This document shows positions 26,029 to 36,784 of a DNA stretch of 64,000 bases, piece by piece. Every line of letters starts with the position of its first letter. Positions within the stretch are counted from its first letter, which is position 1. Made by a program: the position numbers and the translations under genes. The notes under the pieces are model-generated. The model had not been told where the DNA came from, searched no databases, and saw only the letters and a list, made by a program, of their open reading frames with translations. Source of the DNA: Melampsora larici-populina 98AG31 (Eukaryota > Basidiomycota > Pucciniomycetes > Pucciniales > Melampsoraceae); NCBI RefSeq assembly GCF_000204055.1, contig NW_006768769.1, positions 580,699 through 644,698 of the forward strand, in the 5' to 3' direction.

Positions 26029-28289
26029 ATGGCGTCGTCTAATACCAATAATAAATCTAATAGTAATCATACTATTAGAAACCCATTCAATTCTATCCTT
26101 AAGGCTCATGAACTCAATCAATTTGAGATCTCAGAGCTTGAAGGAACTCACCAAGTCGTCATCATTGGCGCGGGAATGGCTGGTCTTAGTGCTGCTCTAA
26201 AGTTGGCTAAACTTAATTACAAAGTCATCATTGTTGAGGCTAGAGATAGAGTTGGAGGTCGAATCGAGACTCGTGAATTCCAAACTTCTACCAAATCAAA
26301 TGATAGTGTCAAAGAAGATCCTAGCCGAATCGATCTGGGTGCAAGGTGAGTTGAATGTTGACTTCTTTACCAATCTGGTAATTGGCTCTGAATCACGTGC
26401 TTACCACTTTTTGCGATGATGTTTCGGTACAGTTTTCTTCATGGGATCGAAGGAAATCCTTTGATCGATCTTATGAAGGAGTATAAACAAGTAAGTCCTT
26501 GATTTGGTATATCAGACTCTATAATCAGAACATACTCACCTGGACTATCCACATCTTTAGCCCGTGCATTTCGAGAATGAGGAGAGCCCAATGAAGATAT
26601 ACTCCTTCGATGGTAAGTGACTCAAATCATTTCTGAAGTGAATTGATCAAAGTTGTTCACAAGTTCTTCCTTACCATTTCGTTTGCAAAAAAAAACAATT
26701 AGGTCCAGCTCTTCCTGATAAGTCAACCAAGAAACTTATAGATCATGCGTATCTTACCTTTTTTGAGTCGGCTCGTAACGATGCCCAAGCTTCTGAGACT
26801 CCAGATTCGGCTGCTTCATTAGGTTCCTACTTATATGATCCTCAATCACCATTATTCAATGTGGCTAGTGGACCAGAGGATCGTTCAGTTTTAGCACATT
26901 TGGTTGGTGGATTAGAGAGTTGGACAGGAGCAGCTCTTGAGCAAGTCTCACTTCGTTGGTGGGGATTTGAACGTGAATTTAATGGTAAAGATGGTGTAGT
27001 CACTCATGGATACGGTGTACTTGTTAATTTAATGGCACAGGAGTTTATTCGATTAGGTGGAAAGATCATCTTGGGTTACGAATGTCTTGGATTAGAATAC
27101 GACCTTGATGCTGGATTGGTGAAGACTTTAATCCGTCCAACTTTATCTGAATCTTTAGAAGATAACGCTCATGCAGAACGGATACCAAGGCCGGCTGAGG
27201 AGGCCGGTTCTAAATCAATTCAAGAGGGTGCCGTGATCAGACTCTCATCTGATTATACTGTCTGCACCCTTCCCTTAGGCGTACTTAAATCTATCTTGGT
27301 TAAAGATCATCTGTTCTTCAACCCTCCTCTGCCTGCTCGTCGATGTCAAGCTATTGAACGAATCGGATTCGGATTGCTTAACAAAGTTATCCTACGATAC
27401 GATCATGCCTGGTGGCCAATCGATGCACCATGGTTAATGCTCCTTCCACTCAACCCATCTGGATCTTTAACTTCCTCATCGCCTTCTTCTATTTCTCTCT
27501 CGAGCTCTGGATCTACTTCATCGGATTCTAGTTCAGGAGCTTCGACTCCTTCAAGCGTTTCGCCTTTCCATGGTCATCTTCCTAACCATGCTTCCTTACT
27601 TGAATCTACTATCTTTGCTACTTCAGTGAAGGTACAGAACTATGTTCCGATCACTGGTGAAGCTGCATTAGTATTTTTCTTTGGTGCATCTGCTGGAGAA
27701 GCGATTGAAGAGCTTTCAGATCAATCAGTATCCGAAATGATGCACGCTAAATTGGTGGCTCACTTGGATGACGCTGAAGAAGATGATCGTCATCTTGAGA
27801 TTCCTGAAGGACCATCTGAATGTATTGTGACTCGTTGGAGAAAGGATCGATTCTCACTTGGATCTTATGCTTTTATTCCTCCGTTTTCGAAGCAAGCTTC
27901 CAACTTGGATGAACCGGCTACTCCACTTGATATTATGGAGATGAATAGACCTTTGTGGAATGGTAGACTTGGTTGGGCAGGTGAACATTGTCAAGTTGAT
28001 CATTATGGTAAGCTTTATTTTTCTTTTCTAATCTGATTGTCCTGAAAATATCACTCACATGCCGATGACTATTTTAAAAAATCTACTTTTTGACTATTGA
28101 CCTCAAAATTGTTTATCTTCCAATACCACCCATCCTAAATGCGACTTAACTATTCCTATTCTTTTCAAATCGAATCGATCAACAAAAGCTTGTGTTCATG
28201 GACCTCATCTGAGTGGCTTAGAAGAAGCCGAAAGAATTCATGTGGCTATCCAAGCCAATACTACCGGTTCTCCTTCCTCCTCTGTCTGA
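26029..28289 (+). CDS. Flavin-containing amine oxidase (polyamine oxidase/LSD1-type fold)
   Basis: Five exons (26029-26345, 26433-26490, 26561-26612, 26703-28007, 28189-28289) in phase give 610 residues. The FAD-binding dinucleotide fold starts near residue 43 with VVIIGAGMAGLSAALKLA and continues to VEARDRVGGRIET. The DLGASFLHGIEGNPL block crosses intron 1. Exon 4 carries the substrate domain (WWGFEREFNGKDGVVTHGYG, TLPLGVLK, FNPPLP) with a Ser-rich insertion at about residues 390-430. Near the C-terminus, GWAGEHC and the spliced CVHGPHLSGLEEAERI form the second FAD contact. The enzyme should oxidise an amine with release of H2O2. No SWIRM domain or signal peptide is visible, so a cytosolic polyamine oxidase is more likely than a histone demethylase. 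Confidence 0.92.
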
Positions 28290-31200
28290 TGAGTAAGGTA
28301 AGGAAATGGGAGGAAAATGGGAAGATCATCAAAAAAACGTATCAAGTCGTCCATCATTGTAAGTATTTCTCAAATATCTCTGTGTGGGTTTGTTACTGAT
28401 TGTTAGTTCTTTTTTGTGTAGGTAACGTGTTCTGAAATCTTAAGATTTTCTTGTAAGAAGTAAAATCACGGATTTACTTGAACCTATGAAGAAAAAGAAC
28501 TTATAGACTTCATCATGATCGAGACTTGTATGTAAAGATGATAAAAAACAGATTCCCCTTAAACTTATACTCAATGAATTCTTAATTTTTGTTTTGAGAA
28601 ATTTATCATTGATGTCAATTGTGTGTTTTTTTGATGTGATTGTTTGATTGTATTACCATTTTCTTTTTGTTTTGTTTTGAAGTCTTATGGTATTGGTGAT
28701 TTGAAAGAAATACATGTCAGATTATGGTATCCTATACACAAAGTCAAATCTGAAACTTTTCCACAAAGTTTGCAAAACTTTTCTGAAAACAAAAAATTGG
28801 CTATGTTCTAGACTCCTGAACTTGTGAACAAAAAATACATCTTTGAATGATCTAGATTGGTGGGAATGGTACACTGTGGGGATTTGATTGAGTTTCAGAA
28901 AAGTTGTTGAATATATTTTGGATTTCTGACTTTCTGGAAACTTTTTGGAAAGGTTTTAGAAAGGTTTTAGAAAGGTTTCAGAAGTGGCTTTGGGCAGTAT
29001 GATTGATGGAAATGTATTGGTTCAAGTATAGCTGGTTGTGAAATTAAATGTCTTGTGTGCAAAACTTCATGTGAGTTTGGTTGCCACACGACCACCTTTT
29101 ACCAACACAGCAACAGAGTAACAGAGTCATTGGTTAGCCCATACCCAACCTTGGAATGACATGTGCTATATTGACAAACAGCATCTGAACTTTGGAACCC
29201 TGCCAGATACCACACACATGGGAGGCACACAGAGTTGTTGGATGAAGATTGTGACTTCATGCTAGAACTGCTGAATGGTAATCCTAGCCTATGACTAGAA
29301 AAGTGTTGACAATCTGTTTACCATTGTACTGGAACTTGGATTTCCCTCAATACCATTGCTAACAAGCTCAAGAATTTCCTGAACCTGATACTCAATAAAT
29401 CTCAAACCTGGTATCCATTTCAAAGTGCCACCAAGCCCAATTTCTATGATAATCAACCCACTCACCTGATCAACCACAGTAGTTCCAGACAATTGTAACT
29501 TTTGTTAGGATTCACCACATCATACCTTTGAGGCATCAATATCTGGTATTGTTATTGGAAGCAGATGCCTACCAAAGCGCGGCTTTGACCACAACATTAG
29601 CTTACCTTTCTAGACTTCATTCTTTCCTACAATTCTGCATATTCACAATTTGCCCTGCAATCTGCCACCAATTTAACCAGAGTATGCAAAGTCCTCAGAG
29701 GAGTCACAGTCCAAATTTCACTTTTAGTAGAGAGCAAAGAACCACTCATGTGATTTCTTCAGTTTTTTTATCAATACTTCAATTGGTTTATTGATACCTT
29801 GAAAAATTAATCAATGATTCTGTGAAATCTATATACTCATTGGACAAGATCACAATCTGTTGAGTTTTGCATCAACAAAGAGAAGGCTTAAAAACAAAAT
29901 ATCACAAGCTTATCACTTCAAGATTGTGATTTTCTTTATCATTCAATACTTATTTGATGATTTTGGTAAGTGTTTAAAATTATTGGAAAAGAGAGTTGTG
30001 CAATTATGATGTCTCACCAAAGCTGCTGCCTCACTAACAACCAAGTTGCTGATCGATCTAGCAAGTTATTGATGATAATACAAGTAGAACAAGCAAGGTT
30101 TGCATGTATTGTAACAGTAAACAGATAAATCAAAAATCATTCAATCAAGAGGATGATTTTCAGACTTGATTGAGTATGATTTTGTACCAAGACATATCAA
30201 CCACATCAAGTTCTCATCATCAAATCATGAAGACATTCATCCTCTTCTTCTGTTGTATTTTGTAACAATACAAAAAGACTTAAAAATGAAAGGGTTGGTA
30301 TTTTATGTAGCAAGGAAATTGAGTTATCATTGATGGAGATGGATAAGATGTATGGAATTGGAATTGGATTGAGAGCTCGTTTAGAGCCTTGGTGTATGTT
30401 GCTTGAATAGCAGCAGAATGAAAGCTGAGGGCTTATAAAGCTCAAGCTGTGATTGTACACAGACTTTTGATGGGTCTTGTCTTGAATCAAACATGAGTCT
30501 GACCAGGAGCCAGATTTTTCTCTTTGGTTGGACAAGCTTTCATGGAAAGGCAGAATTTTTGGTGTCCAGGCAAGATACAGTGTGTAGAGCACAGGAATAA
30601 CAAATGTGTTTCAAGCTGTGGAGTTGTAAGGATAGATGTGCATGAGGCTCAGTGTAAAACTGTTGCAGCTTTTACTGCTTTGTGCTCAAATTGTATATCC
30701 TCTCCAAGTGGTTTCTGTAATCACTCAATTGCTCAAGCAAGCAGTACTACTACCATGGCAAACCCTGTAGGAGAAAAACTTGCAAATATTTGATGATGCA
30801 CGCTTGAATCTATCAAATAATGGTCCCATCCCTTGACTTAACTGACATAGGGTAAGATTGGAATGCAAGTGAAAATAGGAGGAACACATTCAATTGAAGC
30901 AATTTGACTTAATGTAAGGAGCCTGATGCCCGGATTCGCTACCGGTCAAAATCACTGGTTACAAATGCTAGGTGTGAAGGCGTGTACATCGTAAAAACAG
31001 CATGTTTAATCGAAATGATTTAATAAAGGAAAAGAAAAATCTAGTGCCACGAGAGTAAGGTTGTCTGCTTAAAAACATATTCACATAGAAAATTCTAATG
31101 ATGTCTGTGGAAAACTGTGTGAGTGGAAGTGAGAAATGCATGGTTGTCATATCTGAGTAAAATGAAAAACATGCGATCATCGTGGATACGAAATACAAAG

Positions 31201-31314
31201 CATAGTAGGAGTAAGAAAACTGATAGAGCACTGTCCATTGAATTGTGCAAAGAGTCATGAAAATTTTGCAGAGTCGAAACGCAGCAGGTGCTTGAAACCT
31301 TTGTAATGTTCAAA
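28290..31314. other. Intergenic, no gene seen
   Basis: About 3 kb, including the 3' flank of the amine oxidase. A run of short TTTTAGAAAGG repeats lies at about 28945-28985. Open frames at 29295-29794 and 30206-30793 lack conserved features or splice support. Confidence 0.4.
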
Positions 31315-31639
31315 TTATAGATTTTTCCGAGTAGACAGCGAGATCGGAACTTTAAGATGTGCATTGGAGTCCTGATCAGTTGAGATTTGTCTCGCGGCCA
31401 AGCTTTGAAGGGTCCATTGATGGATGGCACCTGTTAGAACATCAACAAAAAGAGCATGATGTGTCAGACAAGATGTAGTCAATTCTGGTTGAGCACGTGA
31501 ACATACCATTGTATTGTTTTACCGCATCCGACAAAGGGGTTCTCGGATGAGTGTGAGCTTGTGAAGGATCACTAGGAAGATGTAGAGAGCTAAAGCTTGA
31601 ATTCTCTGATGAGACTGAATAGGATTGATTTGGTCGCAT
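31315..31639 (-). CDS. Small two-exon protein of unknown function
   Basis: Exon 1 31639-31507 and exon 2 31430-31315 join across a clean 76-bp intron (GTATGT donor, CTAAC branch site, CAG acceptor) to give 82 residues. The protein starts MRPNQSYSVSSENSSF, is Ser-rich in its first half, and ends in a helical segment (DAVKQYNGAIHQWTLQSLAA) and a basic tail. There is no signal peptide or membrane segment. I do not recognise the family. The good intron signals and open frame in both exons favour a real gene, perhaps a small complex subunit. It stands alone in non-coding DNA. Confidence 0.5.
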
Positions 31640-32337
31640 AGTGAATAGATGAAGATGAAGTAGGTAGGGTATGGTGCTATTGGTAGCGAAATTCTTAGGG
31701 CCAGGTGATGACTTCGTTAAAGCTCACTGGGTAAAGCTCGTTGATGTGTAAAAGGGTACTTCAATGTTCTTCCAATCATCAAGAAAGCTGAGGCTATTTA
31801 GGAAGTTCATGAAAAGACTGCCAAGGATCAAAACCATGGACCATTAATTCAGCTTGCCCAGAAGAGTCAGATGATGAATCGTAATTAACGATCAAGGCGT
31901 GCGGAAGGGTAATGACGAAAATTGCAAATATGACATCATATCGCATCGATCGAGTTCCCGTTCATTCATCATAATGCAGGTATCACGTCACCAAAGCATC
32001 ACACTCTCAGTCCTTTACAAATGACCAAGTTGTTGAGCTTGCTTTTATTTTTCAAAGCGTTCAGGCTAGCGCATTGATAAAAGTTACAACTTTTCAAAGA
32101 TTCATGACCTCTTTTATTACCAGTGACGTCAGAGTCAGGTAAACTTTCCAATGATATCTACAGTTGATTTGAAAAAGGTTGACCCGCAAAATTCAAGTGA
32201 TTTGTCTCGAAACTCTCGCCAAGCTTTGTGAGTTTGATTGTAACTATACGGGTAGATCACACCCTCAGATTAACTTGAACCTAAACTCACTTTGAGTGTA
32301 ATGATCCTTGCAAATGCGAAAAGACTTTAAAGCGTTA

Positions 32338-33258
32338 CAGTCTAACCCGCGCTAATGCATAATTTGGGGAGACTCACTTTCCTATGCAATTAGACGGGTT
32401 ATGCTTTTTGACCTACACCCCCAAAATGCATAAAAATATGCATTTAGATTTTGGGGTGTATTGCATAGAATTATGCATTAGTACGGTTATTGTATTGCCC
32501 CACCCATATGGGACAAGAGAGGGTGAAGGTGGGAAAACTTCAGTAAGAAAGTTTTCAATTTTGAGGACATTTGTTGTCTATTTAGTACGATATGTACAGA
32601 AAGAAACAAAAACAATTGTTTTCAAGAACATGGTTTATCGAATACAATGTGTTACAAAAAGCAGTCAACAAACAATAACTTTTGAGGACTTGTGCTTATT
32701 TGGTACGACATGTAGAAAAAGAAAGAAATTGAAGTATTTTTGAAGGTAATTTCTAGGTGGAGATCGATCAATAATCAAGTGTTAGGATATAGTCACACGT
32801 TGGAAGAAATCAGTTATTGCCACTTGTTTTTTGTTACCAAAAAAACTCGGACTCAAGCATCTCGGCATACTTCTGCAAAGAGTTGTCCAATTTGAGACCA
32901 GAAGCTGTACCAGTGCCCTCTATGTGTGCTAATTCCTTGTTTCCAGTAGCAGACATGATGAAGAAAGATGCAAAGTGATCTAAGGGAGCTGAAGATTGTG
33001 TGAGGTGGGTGATATCACTTCACTGATCATTCCAAAGCACAACTGCTGTTGCTTTTTGTCAGTATCACCACCACATCACTGGGTTTGACCTATGCAATAC
33101 CGCTTCCAAGATATGATTTTTTTTGCTTTGACCCTATGCATTATGCAATATGCAATTAAAATCTTGTTTTGGCCCGCACCAGCGTGGTGGAGACCAAAAT
33201 CTATGCATTTTGGCTGGATATGCATATGCGCGGGTATACAACAGCGCGGGTTAGACTG
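32338..33258. mobile_element. Non-autonomous DNA transposon with TA duplication and 16-bp terminal inverted repeats
   Basis: The ends are exact inverted copies (CAGTCTAACCCGCGCT at 32338 and its complement ending at 33258), each flanked by TA (32336-37, 33259-60). This is typical of Tc1/mariner-like elements. Both subterminal regions are packed with TATGCA/ATGCAT words in both orientations. Inside are two diverged direct repeats (TTTTGAGGAC... at about 32560 and 32680). A short minus-strand frame at about 32955-32830 starts MSATGNKELAHIEG and could be the remnant of an element gene. No transposase is present. The CAGTC.AACC end resembles that of the large element at 45866. Confidence 0.75.
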
Positions 33259-34946
33259 TATCTGGATGTTTCCAACTATGCACGGTGGTGGAGCACTGTG
33301 TGGTGGTGAATTAAGCATGAGAATCAACTTTCTCCTCCCTTCGTCCTAAGTCTACCACATCCCCTCCAAATACAAAGTCTAACTTTGTGATTGCACTACC
33401 GCTTTATTGTAATTCCACGGTTCACAATTTTTCATTTCAACATTTCAAGTTTTCGCTACTTTGAAGGCGCGTATTGTTTTGTACCCCACTTTGCATGGTT
33501 GTATCTAGATTTCTCCTCAACTCTCCATGTACTGTCCATTGCGAAAGTCTTGTCTAAATTTTCCCGTAAAACTCAATCAAGCTGGCGGAGAATTGTGGCC
33601 AACTTCTTTCTAACCGAAGGAATATAATGCAAAAATCAAGCTTTTCACATTTCAATAGCTCATTGACCCATCACTGGGTTTAAGCGTAGTAAGCCTTTGA
33701 ATAAATGTGGTCTGGTACTGCACTGCTCACTTCATACTCGAGCAATTTGTCTAGAACAATTCAGCATAGGCATCTTTTCTCAAAATACATGAAGACCAAT
33801 ATGGGGTTGCTGTGCAAGTTCTAGGCAAAATATTGGCACCTTTCCATTCATCCAGTCGCCTATTGGTTGTCCCTCTTCACAGGACAGCATCAGGTTGGAC
33901 AAATGATGATGCTGTGTGACTTGGGTAGGAGCACAGTTGGTCACTGTTCAACTTCCAGTAAGCTTTCTGTGGACAACCATGCTGGCTTGGATAGTGGTTA
34001 TTACGACACCTCTTAATTGTTTCACTATTCCAAGGGGGTATAGTCAATTTTGGGTGATGGATAGCTGACCTTGATTGTGTTGAAGCTTTTGGCATGCTGT
34101 ATGTTTCTAATGTGTGTACTAAATTTGCTTCTTAAAATCAGATAATTCACCTTATACCTTTTCCTATCATTATCTCACCATTCTCCTCTTGATTAAACTA
34201 GAGCTCCTGGGTGGACAGGAGATCCGCATGGCACTCAGATGCTTTCAGCATACCCGTCTGTTCTTATCAAATCTTTCAATCACCATCAAGGGTCATAGTC
34301 AATAGTCAAGTGTCGCAACTTCAAGCTATCTTTCCACTCTCAAGGGAGATTGCGAGTTGTGTTGTCGAATTAGTAAAGATTTTATCGTCGACGAACCAAT
34401 CAAACAGACTGTAATACCTGAAATACCACATATGTTCACGTCAGAAGTATAGTATAGCCTAGCCGTTACTCTTGAGCCAAGCTAAATGATATCAACAATG
34501 CTAGTTGATGTTCACCAATATGAATTTTATATATCAATTTTCAAAGAAAAAATTCCAAACCACACAGAGTCCAACTACATCGCTTGCAAACTAAAGTCCC
34601 TTCTTTTTCTTTTTGATATATACAGATGAAAATCAATAGAAAACCAATGAGATGACCCAACCACAGATCTCATCATCCGACATATAAACGTGTCAGCAAG
34701 CAGACTGATTTTGTGTCAGATTAATCCCACTAAGAAAACATATCATAATAAAAAAACATATGAGAGCATATATGAAGAAGTAGATTGGAAAGACTAGAAT
34801 AAGGAAAGATGGAAAGTAATAGAGGCCGGATTGTAAAGAGCATAACTAATGGGCGATCTTGCAAACACAAGGGTAAACTACGTATATCTGTTATGTGTGT
34901 GAATGTAAACCGGAAAGAGCTAAAGAGTCATGAAGAAGAGCAAGTA
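33259..34946. other. Intergenic, mostly featureless
   Basis: 3' flank of the Cut8 gene. It holds only the possible retroelement remnant at 33877-34095. Other open frames (33391-33627, 34211-34414) are not supported. Confidence 0.4.
33877..34095 (-). pseudogene. Possible remnant of a copia-type Gag zinc-knuckle region
   Basis: The minus strand reads RCRNNHYPSQHGCPQKAYWKL, which loosely resembles the C-x-H-x-C-W spacing of the Gag knuckle of rust Ty1/copia elements. The fragment is short, stops at both ends and has no reverse transcriptase nearby, so this is a weak call. Confidence 0.2.
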
Positions 34947-36269
34947 TCAAAGCATCTCCTCATGTGATTGTCCATAAGAATAATGACCTCCTCCAGTCAT
35001 CAATCGTGAAGAGAAGCCTTGAGAAGCGGTCCAAGAGGTTTGTTGAGAATATGCATTCTCTACTGTCATATTGAATGGAGCAAATGTCCTCCGTGAACGC
35101 ACAATGTCTCCAAATTGACGTTTAGCGAGATCTCGGATAGGTTCCATAAACTGCGAACTGTGACTCCTATCATCTTCAGAGGTTGGATGAGCAAGATCGT
35201 TGAGCTGGGCAAACCATTTCTCGATAGATGATTCTGACAGGATGATACCATTGGTTGAAGTGATATGATAGATCTTCTCAATGAACTGTCGCCAGGCTTG
35301 TAGTAGATCTGGTATCAAAACTGAACGCAAAGGTTGAGAAGCTGCATAATTGAGCATATCTGATTGATCACGACTGGTGGTAGGCAAACAGTTATCGATC
35401 TTTTTGATGGATGTGGTGAGTAAGTACAGAAAACTGAATTGATTCGAGACTGTGGTGTGGATTTGGGATTGTTCGAAACCATCTTCGCCTTTGGTCCAGA
35501 TCTTGAGTAAACCGAGACACTCGTTGACATACTCATTCAGAGGACATCGAACTCGGTTCCAGATGTATTCCTCTCGGTTAGTACGCTTGTTAGGTATCGA
35601 TTCCAAGAGCTGACTCTCAACCTCCGCTAGTTTGGTGGTGATAGCTTCGATTGTGGGTTTCGGAAGTAGCGCGGGAATAGATCGTTTGAGTTCTGGGTGT
35701 TGAGCGACGATACTCTGAAGTAAAGTGAGAAGCTCAGGCTTAGTGAGACTAGCTGTAGACAATTTCGAAAGTAGGTCGAGTGAGTCGATAAGTGACGTTA
35801 TCCTGAATTCAATAGTCTCGCAATAACTTACAGAATGCTTTTCCCAAATCAATTTGATCCTCTCCATCATCCTTTGAATCGCTGGTAGTCATATCAGCAT
35901 CCGAGGAAGACTGACTAACGCCCTTCTTGACTCTTTTAATCGGACAGGCAGAGATGATTCGAGTTGAGATGGGTTGCTGGTCGTGATCCATTTCCTCTGA
36001 TGTACATCGTTTTCGAGTCTTGGATGAAGAAACCGCTCTGGGTTGTTCTTTCTTGGGAGATAAAGATGTAGGTTGAAGAAATGATTGAGAAGGTCTAGCG
36101 AATCCCCATGAGAGTGGAACAGGAAGAGCGGGTTGTCGGAAGGGAACTTGATGACTCATTGGTAACAAAGGAGAATGGGTTGTAGTCCTGAAATATAAGA
36201 AGCGCAGTGTGATCAAGTTTTTAGTCAGACAAACACAAACCAAAGTTGATTGAGAGAAGAGACTCACAT
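34947..36269 (-). CDS. STS1: Cut8/Sts1 nuclear proteasome tethering factor
   Basis: The C-terminal exon (35752-34947) carries the Cut8 fold: ELLTLLQSIVAQHPELKRSI, ALLPKPTIEAITTKLAEVE, then RTNREEYIWNRVRCPLNEYV, followed by a helical bundle. The upstream exon (36187-35832) is Ser/Pro/Lys-rich with basic KTRKRC and KRVKKG motifs fitting a nuclear signal. The two join at phase 1 with acceptor CTACAG. The reading frame has no ATG at the 5' edge of this exon. However, splicing the GTGAGT donor at 36267 to the acceptor before 36187 makes AT|G in frame (MTTTHSPLLP), giving 387 residues. An internal ATG ten codons later is the alternative. Cut8/Sts1 anchors proteasomes in the nucleus and aids mitotic protein breakdown. 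Confidence 0.85.
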
Positions 36270-36664
36270 GATGGAATCCTATCTATATATCTTTACGATG
36301 TATATCTGCGTTGTAAACTGATTTGAATATACTAACTGTATGAGCAGTTGAAGTTGATGGATGGTGAGTATAGACAAAAGTATGTGATGACTGATTTTGA
36401 TTTGGAATGTAGTTAATGTTAATCAGAGCTTTTGATGTAATCCTCAGTTGTTCATTAGAGGAAGAAAGAAGCAGAAGATTGTTACTGATACTGATGAAGG
36501 ATGAAAGGATGAGAATCGATGATGATAGGAAGAAGTTCTCAACTTGGACTTCATCTCAACATTGCCCTCAGTCTCAGCTAGCCTCAGCTGCAGCTTATGT
36601 AAATCACATACATTGTTTTTTTAATGCGATTGTTATGACTTGTTACATATGTCATTACAGCTGT
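36270..36664. other. Upstream region of the Cut8 gene; no gene seen
   Basis: Probable promoter and leader of the minus-strand gene. No defined sites are recognisable. Confidence 0.35.
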
Positions 36665-36784
36665 CTCTGAGATAACCCATAGTTTCTGGGTGCAATCAGA
36701 AACTATGGGTTATCTTAGAGTATGGGCTACACCAGGATTCTCTGCATGAACCCATGAATTGATAGGTATGGGTTATTGCAGAGA
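36665..36784. repeat. Fold-back repeat with nested hairpin
   Basis: A 17-bp perfect hairpin (arms 36671-36687 and 36698-36714, 10-base loop) is extended by CTCTGA/TTAGAG. A third copy of the arm motif (TATGGGTTATTGCAGAG, about 36768-36784) forms an outer inverted pair with 36665. Probably a tiny fold-back element. Confidence 0.6.
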
